Positions 31,097 to 40,787 of a stretch of 41,903 nucleotides of DNA are shown here, one piece after another (the stretch's first letter is position 1; each line of letters starts with the position of its first letter). This DNA is from Clostridia bacterium (GTDB lineage: Bacteria > Bacillota > Clostridia > Oscillospirales > UBA644). The position numbers and the translations under genes are program-made. Below the pieces are notes generated by a model. It saw nothing but the letters and a program-made list of their open reading frames with translations. It ran no database searches and was not told where the DNA came from. The stretch spans positions 1 to 41,903 of the forward strand of contig JAGAOU010000077.1 in assembly GCA_017623595.1 (NCBI GenBank), read 5' to 3'.

Positions 31097-31828
31097 ATGA
31101 AACGGAAGGAATTTCTCGGATTAAACATCTTTGAAGGTGCATTATGGCTCAGCTCGGTTACAGTGATTCTTTCAACTTTTCTTCTGGGAGGATCCTCAGA
31201 TATTATAGTGTTGGTGGCGTCTTTGATCGGGGCAACCGCTTTGATCTATGTGGCCAAAGGGCTCCCCGTCGGACAGATTCTTACGGTAGTGTTTGCTCTG
31301 GTGTATGGCTATATTTCCTTGAAATTTCACTACTACGGCGAAATGATCACTTATCTTGGAATGACATCTCCCATTGCCGTTGCCGCAACGGTTTCCTGGT
31401 TCCGAAATCCTTATGAAGCAGGCAGGGGAGAGGTCAAGGTTCGACCTATGAGAAGGAGGGATTGGGGTGTTCTTATTCTTTTGACGGCGGTAACCACCGC
31501 TTTCTTCGGCCTGATTCTTGCGTGGTTGTCAACCCCCAATCTGTTTTGGAGCACCGTTTCGGTTGCTACCAGCTTCTTGGCGTCGGCCTTGACCTTATTG
31601 CGCAGTCCCTATTATGCCCTTGCGTACGGTGCCAACGATGTTGTTCTGATCATTTTGTGGATTTTTGCTTCGATGGAGAATTCGGGCTATATTCCAATGA
31701 TTATCTGTTTTGTCATATTCCTGATCAATGACTGTTACGGGTTCATTCATTGGTCCAAAATGAGCCGTGAACAACGGATAAACCATAAGGACGAAAAAAT
31801 GTTTGAAAAAACAGAAACAAATAGTTGA
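31097..31828 (+). CDS. pnuC: PnuC-family nicotinamide riboside transporter
   Basis: This 243-residue membrane protein has about seven hydrophobic segments and the PnuC end signature: YYALAYGANDVVLIILWIFA, CFVIFLINDCYGFIHW and a following KMSREQ. PnuC carriers take up nicotinamide riboside for NAD synthesis; relatives carry riboflavin (PnuX) or thiamine (PnuT), so the substrate is the probable rather than proven vitamer. GGAGGA lies 3 bases before the ATG at 31097, which is tight. Expression is probably set by the upstream attenuated leader. Confidence 0.87.
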   Translation: MKRKEFLGLNIFEGALWLSSVTVILSTFLLGGSSDIIVLVASLIGATALIYVAKGLPVGQILTVVFALVYGYISLKFHYYGEMITYLGMTSPIAVAATVSWFRNPYEAGRGEVKVRPMRRRDWGVLILLTAVTTAFFGLILAWLSTPNLFWSTVSVATSFLASALTLLRSPYYALAYGANDVVLIILWIFASMENSGYIPMIICFVIFLINDCYGFIHWSKMSREQRINHKDEKMFEKTETNS

Positions 31829-31834
31829 TTTGTA

Positions 31835-31863
31835 TTGCAAAACCCCACGGTTTGTGTTATAAT
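31835..31863 (+). promoter_or_regulatory. Promoter of the ABC exporter operon
   Basis: TTGCAA (31835-31840), 17-base spacer, TATAAT (31858-31863), with a leader of about 65 bases. Confidence 0.7.
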
Positions 31864-31936
31864 GATTCCCATGGGTTATATTGGATGTGTCACTTGCTTT
31901 TGCGGTGATGTTTCCGGATTCCGAAGGGGGAACGTT

Positions 31937-33718
31937 ATGATATTCGGAAAGTACATAAATCGTTATTATCTTCGCTTTGCCTGGCTTTTATTGCCCGGGC
32001 TGGCATCGCTTCTTCTGGTAGACTTCTTTCAGCTGAAGATCCCTGAACTGTATAAGGCGGTCATCAACGGTTTGCAGGGTGTTCCCTTGGAAGAAGGGGG
32101 AGAGGTTGTCGCCTTTGACCTGGATTTTCTGTTGGATGAAATTTGTCTCCCCATGCTCTTTATTATTCTTGGGATGTTGATATGTCGTTTTTTGTGGCGA
32201 ATCTGTTTCCTTGGAGCAGGGGTTGGCATGGAAACAGATCTGCGCAACCGTATGTTCAATCATTGCAAGGATCTTTCCCGTCAGTATTATCAGGTGAATA
32301 AAGTCGGCAATCTGATGTCTTTGTTTACCAACGATCTTGATACTCTGCAGGAATGCTTCGGATGGGGCATTTTGATGTTTTTTGATGCGTCTTTCCTTGG
32401 AATGCTTGCGCTGATCAAGATGTATTCTCTCGATCCCTTGCTGACGCTCTTTTCAATGATCCCCATGGCCTTTTTGATGGCGGTTTCCATTATCGTCGGA
32501 AAATCCATGATGAAAAAATGGGACATCCGACAGCAGGCCTTTTCCGATCTTTCGGATTTTTCCCAGGAGAGCTTTTCCGGTATTGCCGTGATCAAAGCCT
32601 TTGTTAAGGAAGCTAAGGAGCTTTGGGCCTTCAAAAAACTGAACAAGGATAATGAAAAGGCCAACGTGGATTACACCAAGGCTTCCACGCTCCTTCGCAT
32701 TTTTGTCACCCTTTTTGTGGAGTCGGTCATTTGTGTTATCCTCGGTTACGGCGGATATTTGGTCTATTGCGGGAACTTTGACGGCGGACAGTTGATTGAG
32801 TTTATCGGCTATTTTAACGCAATCGTTTGGCCTATTATGGCTGTTTCCGAATTGATCGAGCTGACTTCCCGGGGAAAAGCATCCCTCAAACGCATCAGCG
32901 AGCTTTTGGACGCAAAACAGGATGTATTCGACCGAGACGGAGTTTGCGGACTGACCGACGTGAAAGGTAAGATCGAGTTTCGCAATCTCACCTTTCGTTA
33001 TCCCGACGGGGAATACGATGCTCTGCGCGACGTGTCCTTTACTATAAATCCGGGGGAAAACGTAGGCCTTGTAGGGAAGACCGGCGCAGGAAAAACAACG
33101 CTGGTGGATTTGATTTTGCGGGCATACAATGTTCCCGACGGAACGGTGTTTGTGGATGATTGCGATGTGAATTCCGTTTCTATTCATGATGTGCGCGCCG
33201 CTTGTGCATATGTGCCACAGGATAATTTCCTGTTCAGCGATACCATTGCCAACAATATATCCTTTGGTGTGGATTCCGCCGAGGATGATGTGATTGCTCA
33301 GGTGGCTGCCCTTGCGGATGTTCACGGTAATATCTCCGAATTTAAGGAAGGCTATCAGACTGTTCTCGGAGAACGGGGTGTCACTGTTTCAGGCGGACAA
33401 AAGCAGCGGATTTCCATTGCCCGTGCTCTAATGAAAAATGCTCCCATTTTGATTTTGGATGACTCCGTATCTGCGGTGGATACCAAAACCGAGAAGGTGA
33501 TTTTGGAGAATCTTCGCACCACGCGGAAAGGGAAGACTACGATACTGATTGCCCACCGTATTTCCACCATTGAAGGCATGGATAAAATTATCTTTATCGA
33601 CGATGGTGCGGTGATTGCCGTGGGGACCCACGAGGATCTTTATGAGACCTGCTCCGAATATCGCCGGATGGTGGATCTGCAAAAATTGGATGAGGAAGGA
33701 GGTTCCACCCATGCGTGA
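31937..33718 (+). CDS. ABC exporter subunit 1 (degenerate-site half-transporter)
   Basis: This 593-residue half-transporter has a six-helix membrane domain (about 1-310) and an ATPase domain. Walker A is GKTGAGKTT (about 380-388), the signature is VSGGQKQR (about 484) and Walker B is ILILDDSVSAVD (about 505-516). The residue after the Walker B Asp is Asp, not the catalytic Glu, as in TM287-type subunits of heterodimeric exporters. The ATG at 31937 follows GGGGGA. It overlaps the second subunit by 8 bases. Substrate (drug, peptide or lipid) is not readable. Confidence 0.9.
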   Translation: MIFGKYINRYYLRFAWLLLPGLASLLLVDFFQLKIPELYKAVINGLQGVPLEEGGEVVAFDLDFLLDEICLPMLFIILGMLICRFLWRICFLGAGVGMETDLRNRMFNHCKDLSRQYYQVNKVGNLMSLFTNDLDTLQECFGWGILMFFDASFLGMLALIKMYSLDPLLTLFSMIPMAFLMAVSIIVGKSMMKKWDIRQQAFSDLSDFSQESFSGIAVIKAFVKEAKELWAFKKLNKDNEKANVDYTKASTLLRIFVTLFVESVICVILGYGGYLVYCGNFDGGQLIEFIGYFNAIVWPIMAVSELIELTSRGKASLKRISELLDAKQDVFDRDGVCGLTDVKGKIEFRNLTFRYPDGEYDALRDVSFTINPGENVGLVGKTGAGKTTLVDLILRAYNVPDGTVFVDDCDVNSVSIHDVRAACAYVPQDNFLFSDTIANNISFGVDSAEDDVIAQVAALADVHGNISEFKEGYQTVLGERGVTVSGGQKQRISIARALMKNAPILILDDSVSAVDTKTEKVILENLRTTRKGKTTILIAHRISTIEGMDKIIFIDDGAVIAVGTHEDLYETCSEYRRMVDLQKLDEEGGSTHA

Positions 33719-35597
33719 ATATTACCCCCTCCTTGTTGTTGGCGCCATGATCGGCGTCATGTCGGTGATTTTCATTGTGGCCTACGCCATGCTGAAAAAC
33801 AAAAAGGAAGCTATTGGGTTTGACCGAAACATGAAGGACGGAGAAATCGTACGTCGCCTTCTCCAATATGCAAAGCCCCACTGGAAGAGCTTTGTGTTTG
33901 TAATCCTTGTTATGCTCTTTTCCATTGCTTACGATATTGTTTCTCCTTTGATTATGGGGAATCTGATTGAACTTGTTAAGAGTGATTTTGAACTGAGCAC
34001 CCTGTTCGGACTGGTTGCGTCCTATGCGGGAATTCTAATCGTTTCGGTTGTTTGCACCTATATCCAGTCTATCGTTTTGCAGAAAACAGGACAGAAGATC
34101 CTTTCTGCTATTCGCGAGGATTTGTTCATTCACATCGAATCTCTTTCCCACGATCAGTTGAATCAAATTCCCGTCGGAAAGCTTGTGACCCGTGTCACCA
34201 ATGATACCAATGCAATTTCCATGATGTTCACCAACATCATTGTCAATCTTCTGAAGAATGTGTTCATTATTCTTGGTGTCCTGGTTGCCATGCTCTGCGT
34301 CAACTATCTTTTGACGTTGATGGTGCTTTGCTTCGTGCCCTTTATTGTTCTGTTTACCGTGATCTTCCGCAAGTTCTCCCGTAAGGCTTACCGTAAGGTG
34401 AAGGACGGAACCACAGACATCAACACCTTCCTTTCCGAAAATCTTTCGGGGATTAAAATCACCCAAATTTTTAATCGCGAAACTCGCAAGATGGAGGAAT
34501 TCGAAAAGAAGAGCAATGAATTGGGAAGCGCAAAACGCAAGCAGATTTTTGTGTTCGGTGTTTTTCGTCCCATGGTGTATATGCTCTATATCTCTTCTGT
34601 TTTGTGTTTGTTTTATTTGGGAGGAAAGGGGTATATCGACGGATTTTCTTTCCTCGGACAGACCATCAATGCGGGAATTGTAGTTACTTTCTACAGTTAT
34701 ATTACCAAGTTCTTTAACCCCATTCAGAACCTTGCGGAGCAATTCAACTGGCTTCAATCCGCCTTTGCCTCGGCAGAAAAGATCTTTACCGTTTTTGACA
34801 TGGATCCGGCCCTGAAGGATGATCCCGAAGCCATCGAGCTGACGGAGATTCGCGGGGAAATTGAATTCCGCGACGTGTGGTTCTCTTATATTCCCGATGA
34901 ATGGGTGTTGAAAGGGGTTTCCTTTAAGGTGGAGCCTAAGCAAACTGTTGCCTTTGTCGGTTCTACCGGGTCGGGAAAATCCACTATTTTGTCTCTTATC
35001 TGTCGCAATTATGATATTCAGAAGGGGCAGATTCTTGTGGATGGAATCGACATCCGTAAGATCAAAATCTCCTCTCTGCGCCGTCATTTCGGCCAAATGC
35101 TGCAGGACGTGTTTCTTTTTTCGGGAACAATTCGCAGTAATATTATTCTGCGGGAAGATTCCTTTACCGATGAGGAGGTATTGGAGGCTTGTCGCTATGT
35201 CAACGCAGATTCCTTTATCGGAAAGCTGGAGCAGGGCTTGGATGAGCCGGTTCGTGAACGTGGGAATAATTTCTCTGCAGGTCAGCGTCAACTGTTGTCC
35301 TTTGCCCGAACCATCATCCATAAGCCCGCAGTCATGATTCTGGACGAAGCAACCGCCAACATTGATACCGAAACCGAGATCCTTATTCAGAATTCTCTGG
35401 AAAAAATGATGTCCATCGGTACTATGCTTATCGTGGCCCACCGTCTTTCCACCATTCAAAAGGCAGATAATATCATCCTTCTGTCACAAGGACAGATCAT
35501 GGAGCAGGGTACCCATCAGGAGTTATTGCATCAAAAGGGCAGATATTATCAACTTTATACCCTCCAGTCCCATAAGGAAGCCCTTAAGAATTCCTAA
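33711..35597 (+). CDS. ABC exporter subunit 2 (catalytic half-transporter)
   Basis: This 628-residue half-transporter has an extra N-terminal helix, a six-helix membrane domain, then Walker A GSTGSGKST (about 417), signature FSAGQRQ (about 521) and Walker B AVMILDEATANID with the catalytic Glu (about 546). The intact Walker B here, paired with the weakened signature, complements subunit 1, which has an intact signature and a degenerate Walker B. Together they predict a heterodimer with one active ATP site. GGAGG lies just before the ATG, inside the first gene. Confidence 0.92.
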   Translation: MREYYPLLVVGAMIGVMSVIFIVAYAMLKNKKEAIGFDRNMKDGEIVRRLLQYAKPHWKSFVFVILVMLFSIAYDIVSPLIMGNLIELVKSDFELSTLFGLVASYAGILIVSVVCTYIQSIVLQKTGQKILSAIREDLFIHIESLSHDQLNQIPVGKLVTRVTNDTNAISMMFTNIIVNLLKNVFIILGVLVAMLCVNYLLTLMVLCFVPFIVLFTVIFRKFSRKAYRKVKDGTTDINTFLSENLSGIKITQIFNRETRKMEEFEKKSNELGSAKRKQIFVFGVFRPMVYMLYISSVLCLFYLGGKGYIDGFSFLGQTINAGIVVTFYSYITKFFNPIQNLAEQFNWLQSAFASAEKIFTVFDMDPALKDDPEAIELTEIRGEIEFRDVWFSYIPDEWVLKGVSFKVEPKQTVAFVGSTGSGKSTILSLICRNYDIQKGQILVDGIDIRKIKISSLRRHFGQMLQDVFLFSGTIRSNIILREDSFTDEEVLEACRYVNADSFIGKLEQGLDEPVRERGNNFSAGQRQLLSFARTIIHKPAVMILDEATANIDTETEILIQNSLEKMMSIGTMLIVAHRLSTIQKADNIILLSQGQIMEQGTHQELLHQKGRYYQLYTLQSHKEALKNS

Positions 35598-35623
35598 GTT
35601 TTGCGTATCATTCGTATAGTAAA

Positions 35624-35654
35624 AAATCTCCCGAAATTCGGGAGATTTTTTTTG
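35624..35654. terminator. Bidirectional terminator
   Basis: AAAAATCTCCCGAA pairs with TTCGGGAGATTTTT, with A and T runs at the ends, between the ABC operon and the convergent membrane protein gene. Confidence 0.85.
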
Positions 35655-35659
35655 CGTAC

Positions 35660-36082
35660 TTATTTCATTGTTTTTCTTTTTCGCAGTTTTTTCTTGACGA
35701 ACTGTACGGTATAGAGCACAATTCGAGGCAATAGGCAGCAAAGGGTGATCAGAAATACAATCAGCGCATTGATTGCTTTCATGTTGGACAACAATCCCAA
35801 AGTCATCGCCAGACAGAACAGAACCAACACTGCGATAGAATGGGAAAACATCATTTTTCTTGCAAAGTAGACGGTGATTATTTTCCATTTGAGCCCAAGA
35901 TAACCAATCAACGCAAAGAACCAAGAAGGAAGACACCCGATGCAGAAATGCATGATATAGTCATCGACTTTTTGTCCTTCGGGAAAACAGAGTGGAAGCG
36001 CCATTATTGTAAAACAAAGGAAAGATAGGGGGAGAACCGTGCAATAGAAAATGTGCGACAGAATTTCCACAAACTGTTTCAT
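35660..36082 (-). CDS. Small integral membrane protein of unknown function
   Basis: This 140-residue protein has about four hydrophobic segments and a very basic C-terminus (VKKKLRKRKTMK). No family is recognised. The ATG at 36082 is preceded by AAAGGAGAA, whereas the frame upstream runs back through the terminator of the neighbouring lipoprotein gene and is not coding. Its own promoter is weak to the eye (a TTGCGA/CATTAT pair is possible). Confidence 0.65.
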   Translation of the reverse strand: MKQFVEILSHIFYCTVLPLSFLCFTIMALPLCFPEGQKVDDYIMHFCIGCLPSWFFALIGYLGLKWKIITVYFARKMMFSHSIAVLVLFCLAMTLGLLSNMKAINALIVFLITLCCLLPRIVLYTVQFVKKKLRKRKTMK

Positions 36083-36171
36083 GTTATTCTCCTTTGGTCG
36101 TTTCTCTTTTTTCGTCGAAGCGAATTCGATCTCCTGTAAGAATAATGCACAAGTATTGTATTTTTCGCAAA

Positions 36172-36204
36172 AAAAAAGATCGGAGAACTTCCGATCTTTT
36201 TTAT
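36172..36204. terminator. Terminator after the PrsA-like gene
   Basis: AAAAAAGATCGGA pairs with TCCGATCTTTTTT around a 5-base loop. The A and T runs make it usable in both directions. Confidence 0.85.
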
Positions 36205-36212
36205 TATTTGTT

Positions 36213-37394
36213 TCAGTTGGTTGCGGTGGATCCGGAAGCGCCCTCCTGAAGATTGTAAACTTCAGAGAAGAGATCTGTGAAATTACCGGGGTCCAGAGTC
36301 TCCAGAACCGCATCACTGTATTTGTAATTCAAGTCAGCCTGCCAGCGGGTATATTTTGCATTGAAATCGTCCATGTAAATGCTCTGGAAGATTGCAACCT
36401 TGCGGTCTTCATAATAAGAAGCCTCTTCACGGATATCATATTTCTTAATTACCCACAGGGAGTTTTCGGTTTCTACAACGGCCGAGTCTCCTACTTGCAT
36501 GGTGGCAAGCTTGGAGATGATCAACTTATTGACGGCAATGTTGTAGGTGTTGTAGAGCGTGTAGTTAAAAACGCCGTCAAGATCGCAGATAATGCCGTCC
36601 TTCAGTGCTTTTGCATTACTTTCTTCTGCGGACTTCTTCTCGTCAGCGGTCATCTTGTCAAAATCTCTGATATAGTCTTCGGAATACTCCTTGACCATAT
36701 CCTCCATGGATGCTCCGTCCTTCACTTTGACGTAGATTTCGTCGGCAAGCTTTCTCTTGGCGGCAAGTTCGTCGGAGGGGAGCTTTTTGTCCTTTTCGTC
36801 CACCGTGGAGAGCAGCACGTACTTGAAGCGGAGATAGTTGTCGTCGTAATGCTTGGATTTTTCTTCTTCGGTGACGGGGATCAGACCGTTTTCACCGTAG
36901 TAGTATTCCAGAATGGCATCACTCTTGACCTGAACCGCCAAAAGATTCATGAATTCATCCTTGGAAAGATCCAATGTATCAAGAATGTTTTTCATGCCCT
37001 CTTCGCCATAGACCTTGATCCATTCGTTGTTGTACTGTTTTTCCAGATCGCTGATCTGTTCTTCGGTCAGAGTGAGCCCCAACTCATCGAATTTCTGTGT
37101 GACAACCACAAAGCTGATGTACTGGGTTTTTGCAGAGGAAACAATTGCCTGGCGGACCGTTTCGGTTTCGGTGTAAGCGCTGTCCATGTTGGTGGTGATG
37201 TCCAGGTTGTAGTTCTTCAGCAGTTCTTTGAAATAGTCTCTTTGCCAATGGACATAAAAGCTGTAGTATCCGGATTTGCCTTCTTCAAAGGTTTCGCCGT
37301 CGGATGTGATGGCATATTGGGTGCATCCGCTGACGGAAAGAATGCCAAAGGCGAGAATCGCCAAGAGCAAAAGGGAAAGAATGCGTTTTTTCAT
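36213..37394 (-). CDS. PrsA/SurA-like foldase lipoprotein
   Basis: This 393-residue lipoprotein has a signal ending in LSVSGC (Cys24). A SurA-N-like helical chaperone region follows (LGLTLTEEQISDLEKQYNNE, LDLSKDEFMNLLAVQ). From about 185 comes a parvulin-like segment (FKYVLLS, ADEIYVKVKDGASMEDMVKEYSED, GDSAVVETENSLWVIKKYDI) interrupted by an acidic/lysine-rich insertion. It probably helps fold exported proteins on the outer face of the membrane. Whether peptidyl-prolyl isomerase activity survives is unclear. GGAG precedes the ATG. Its -35 lies inside the end of mfd. Confidence 0.8.
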   Translation of the reverse strand: MKKRILSLLLLAILAFGILSVSGCTQYAITSDGETFEEGKSGYYSFYVHWQRDYFKELLKNYNLDITTNMDSAYTETETVRQAIVSSAKTQYISFVVVTQKFDELGLTLTEEQISDLEKQYNNEWIKVYGEEGMKNILDTLDLSKDEFMNLLAVQVKSDAILEYYYGENGLIPVTEEEKSKHYDDNYLRFKYVLLSTVDEKDKKLPSDELAAKRKLADEIYVKVKDGASMEDMVKEYSEDYIRDFDKMTADEKKSAEESNAKALKDGIICDLDGVFNYTLYNTYNIAVNKLIISKLATMQVGDSAVVETENSLWVIKKYDIREEASYYEDRKVAIFQSIYMDDFNAKYTRWQADLNYKYSDAVLETLDPGNFTDLFSEVYNLQEGASGSTATN

Positions 37395-37427
37395 GTTAAT
37401 ACTCCTTCGTTTCGGGAATTACATCTC

Positions 37428-37456
37428 ATTATATCATACTTTTTCCGATTTGTCTA
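37428..37456 (-). promoter_or_regulatory. Promoter of the PrsA-like gene
   Basis: On the minus strand: TAGACA (37451-37456), 17-base spacer, TATAAT (37428-37433). The -35 lies in the last codons of mfd. Confidence 0.7.
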
Positions 37457-40400
37457 TAACTTCGGCGAGATTTCCCATAAATTGTTCAATATCTTTTTCT
37501 TTATTCTCGCATTTCAGGGTAATATAAGGAGGATTTGCGGCAGAAAAAAGAAAATTGCGACGATAAATGGCGGCCAACCCCGCAATGGTGCGCGGATCGA
37601 CGGTTTTCGGATAGATGAGGTATCCTTTTGCGAATTCCGAAATCTTTGTGATTCCGCATGCAATTGCCTTGTAGCGCAGACGGGCAATCATCAGCAGATT
37701 CATTACCGGCTTAGGTGGTTCTCCGAAGCGGTCGATCAGTTCGTCAACAGCCTCCGATTCATCTTCCGCCCCGGTGATTCCGGAAATCAGCTTGTAAATT
37801 TCAATGCGGGTTTCCGGATCTCGGATATAGGTGTCGGGGATGTATGCATCGATTTTCATCTCTACGGTGCAATCGTCCTTTTGAACCGTTTCACCCCGCT
37901 GCTCCCGCACGGCCTCATCCAGCAGCTTCATGTACATATCATAACCCACCGAGACAAGGTGACCGCTTTGTTCCGCACCCAGCATGTCGCCTGCACCGCG
38001 GATCTCCAGATCGCGCATAGCAATCTTCAATCCCGACCCGAATTCTGTGAATTCCTTGATGGTCATAAGCCGCTTGTAGGCATCGCCCGAAAGCACCTTG
38101 CCCTTACGGAAGGTGAAATAGGCGTAGGCTCTTCGGTCGGTGCGACCGACACGTCCGCGGATCTGATGAAGCTGAGCAAGGCCAAGACGGTCAGCGTCTT
38201 CGATGATCAGGGTGTTGCAGTTCGGAACGTCAACGCCTGTCTCGATGATTGTTGTGCAGACCAGCACGTCGATATCTCCGTCCACCAACTGCTGCCACAC
38301 GGTGGAAAGCTCCTCTTGGGACATCTTTCCGTGGGCCACCTGAACCTTTGCTCCGGTTCGATCCTCAATGAGCTGGGCGGTTTTGTAGATCGTGTCAATG
38401 CGATTGTGAAGGTAATAGCACTGTCCACCGCGGGACAACTCCTTGCGAATGGCGTCGCAGATCAATCCTTCGTTATACTCTGTTACATAAGTCATAATGG
38501 GGAATCGGTTGTGAGGTGCCTCATTGATGACCGAAATATCGCGGATCCCACTCATTGACATATTCAAGGTTCTGGGAATGGGGGTAGCGGAAAGGGAAAG
38601 AATGTCGGCATCGATGGCTTTTTCCTTCAGATATTCCTTATGACTGACCCCGAAGCGTTGTTCCTCATCGATGACGATTAAGCCGAGATCCTTGAATGCA
38701 ATGTCCTTCTGCACCAGACGGTGGGTTCCGATCACCACATCCACCTCGCCCTTTTTTAACTGCTTTAAGATGGCTTCCTGTTGCTTTGCCGAGCGAAAGC
38801 GGGAAAGCAATTCAATGCGGACGGGATAATCCCGAAAACGGGCACGGATGGTGTTGTAATGCTGGTATGCAAGAATGGTGGTTGGGGCAAGCAACGCAAC
38901 CTGCTTGCTGTCCATAACGCTCTTGAAAATTGCGCGGAGGGCTACTTCGGTTTTTCCAAAGCCAACGTCGCCGCAGAGAAGACGGTCCATGGGAATCGGA
39001 CGCTCCATGTCTCGTTTGATTTCCTCGATGCAGCGCAGTTGATCGTCGGTTTCTTCGAATTCGAAGTCCTCTTCGAAATTCTTTTGCCAGTCGTTGTCGG
39101 GTGAAAATGCATGCCCCGGCGTTTTCATGCGTTGACCGTATAGCAGAATCAATTTGTCCGCCAGGTCCCGCACGGCCTTTTTGGCACGTTGCTTTGCTTT
39201 TTGCCAATCGGTGCCGCCGAGGCGATTCAGCTTGACCTTAATCTCGTCGCCTGCACCGATATATTTTGAAATCAGATCCAGATTGTCACAGGGGACATAG
39301 AGGGTATCCGTTCCCGCAAACTTGATTTTTATAAAGTCCTTGGCAATGCCGTCGGTTTCGATTTTGTGAATCCCGTCATAAAGCCCTACGCCGTAATTTT
39401 CGTGAACCACATAATCGCCCGGGTGAATATCGGAAAATTCCTTGATCTTTTCGCCGCGCTTGAATTTTGGCTTTGGCTTGCGTTTGATTTCGCCCTTCTG
39501 TCGCAGGGAAAAAACAATTTCCCTTGCATCGGGTAATTCAAATCCGATGGGAAGAGGGTCGCAGCATACGGTCACTTTTTTCTTTGCATAAAGCCTCGCC
39601 ATCTCACGGCGGTGATCTTCGGTCATGGTGACCACAGTGACATGATAACCTGCCCCAAGGTATTGTTCAATTTCCCCGGGCAGTGTTTTCAGGTTAGCGT
39701 TGGAAGTAGGGAAGACTTTGAACTCAAAGATTCGGTCCAATTTGAGATCGGGCAGGGAAGAGGTAAGAGTTTCAAACACCGTTGCCCCGTTGAATCGGGG
39801 AAGAATTTCGGCTTTGGAATAGAAATAATTATCGTCGACAAAGGTGTACCCTTCCTCCGTCAGCTGCTTAATATCCTCTTCCACGCGGAACGCAAATCCT
39901 TCCAATGTCTGTAGGACCCGCTTGTATTCAAACACAAAGAGCAGATCGTCCTGTCCACGGTAGTCCAGAATGTTGGCGCGGGAGGTGTAAAACAAGGGGA
40001 GATAGCGGTCGTGTCGGGGGAGAATTCCCTGGGAAATAAGGTCCAAATCCTTCCGTACTCCCGGAGTCTGGGGCAGGCTCGGAAGGGCATTTTTCAGATC
40101 CTCCAAGACTCGTTCCGTAAATTCCTTTGCGGGGGTCAGTCGCAGTTGATCCTTGATTTCGGTGCGACGTTGGGTGGACACGTCAAAGATGGAGATCGTA
40201 TCCACCGTTGCATCAAAAAATTCAATTCGGTAGGGCTGTTCCTCCGAGGGAGGAAAAATATCAACGATTTCGCCACGAATGGAGAATTGTCCCGGCCCTT
40301 CCACCTTTGAGAAGGATTCGTAGCCGTAATCGGTCAGAATTTTCGGCAGAGCGTCATAATCAAAATCCTCACCCACGGTCAAAACCGTTTCCCGACAATC

Positions 40401-40787
40401 CGAAGGGGATAGAGTCAGCGAGCAGAGTGCGTCTGCGGGGATTACAATGGTTTGGTATTGACCTTTTCGGATTTTGGAAATAACCTCAATGCGTTGATTT
40501 TCTTCGAAACGGGAAGCACTCTCCACGTCTCGAAAGGTATAATCCTTCGGGGGAAAATAGAGGGTGGGCTCTCCCAGTGCCTCTAAGATGCGGATGACTG
40601 CCCGCGCTTCCCGTTCATCGGGCACAACCAAAAACGCCCGCTTTCCTAGCCGACGCTGCAGTATATTCGTAAAATACGCCTTTTGTCCGTCAATGCCGAA
40701 TACTGCGGTGGTAAGCCTATGTTTGTTTGCCTGTTCCAGGCCTTCGTATTCGGGCAGAAGGGTAAGTTTTCCGATCAATTCATTCAT
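37434..40787 (-). CDS. mfd: Transcription-repair coupling factor
   Basis: This 1117-residue ATPase removes stalled RNA polymerase and recruits UvrA. In order: a UvrB-like damage-recognition module (about 1-330), the polymerase-interaction domain (DIHPGDYVVHENYGVGLYDG, about 455-510), the translocase with Walker A LLCGDVGFGKTEVALRA (about 605) and DEEQ box (about 705), helicase motifs (SATPIPRTLNMS, QIRGRVGRTDRRAYAY) and the C-terminal TRCF domain. Length fits the family. The ATG overlaps the pth stop as ATGA, indicating translational coupling; the ribosome binding site is weak. Confidence 0.96.
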   Translation of the reverse strand: MNELIGKLTLLPEYEGLEQANKHRLTTAVFGIDGQKAYFTNILQRRLGKRAFLVVPDEREARAVIRILEALGEPTLYFPPKDYTFRDVESASRFEENQRIEVISKIRKGQYQTIVIPADALCSLTLSPSDCRETVLTVGEDFDYDALPKILTDYGYESFSKVEGPGQFSIRGEIVDIFPPSEEQPYRIEFFDATVDTISIFDVSTQRRTEIKDQLRLTPAKEFTERVLEDLKNALPSLPQTPGVRKDLDLISQGILPRHDRYLPLFYTSRANILDYRGQDDLLFVFEYKRVLQTLEGFAFRVEEDIKQLTEEGYTFVDDNYFYSKAEILPRFNGATVFETLTSSLPDLKLDRIFEFKVFPTSNANLKTLPGEIEQYLGAGYHVTVVTMTEDHRREMARLYAKKKVTVCCDPLPIGFELPDAREIVFSLRQKGEIKRKPKPKFKRGEKIKEFSDIHPGDYVVHENYGVGLYDGIHKIETDGIAKDFIKIKFAGTDTLYVPCDNLDLISKYIGAGDEIKVKLNRLGGTDWQKAKQRAKKAVRDLADKLILLYGQRMKTPGHAFSPDNDWQKNFEEDFEFEETDDQLRCIEEIKRDMERPIPMDRLLCGDVGFGKTEVALRAIFKSVMDSKQVALLAPTTILAYQHYNTIRARFRDYPVRIELLSRFRSAKQQEAILKQLKKGEVDVVIGTHRLVQKDIAFKDLGLIVIDEEQRFGVSHKEYLKEKAIDADILSLSATPIPRTLNMSMSGIRDISVINEAPHNRFPIMTYVTEYNEGLICDAIRKELSRGGQCYYLHNRIDTIYKTAQLIEDRTGAKVQVAHGKMSQEELSTVWQQLVDGDIDVLVCTTIIETGVDVPNCNTLIIEDADRLGLAQLHQIRGRVGRTDRRAYAYFTFRKGKVLSGDAYKRLMTIKEFTEFGSGLKIAMRDLEIRGAGDMLGAEQSGHLVSVGYDMYMKLLDEAVREQRGETVQKDDCTVEMKIDAYIPDTYIRDPETRIEIYKLISGITGAEDESEAVDELIDRFGEPPKPVMNLLMIARLRYKAIACGITKISEFAKGYLIYPKTVDPRTIAGLAAIYRRNFLFSAANPPYITLKCENKEKDIEQFMGNLAEVIDKSEKV

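Noticed and set aside
34035..35459. 474-codon leftward open frame opposite the second ABC subunit
   Set aside because: The sense strand encodes a complete ABC exporter with all motifs, and the antisense product is rich in His/Asn/Gly, typical of a shadow frame.
36051..38558. 835-codon rightward open frame
   Set aside because: It lies antisense to mfd and the PrsA-like gene, crosses both a terminator and a promoter, and its translation has no recognisable family. It is a shadow of codon bias.
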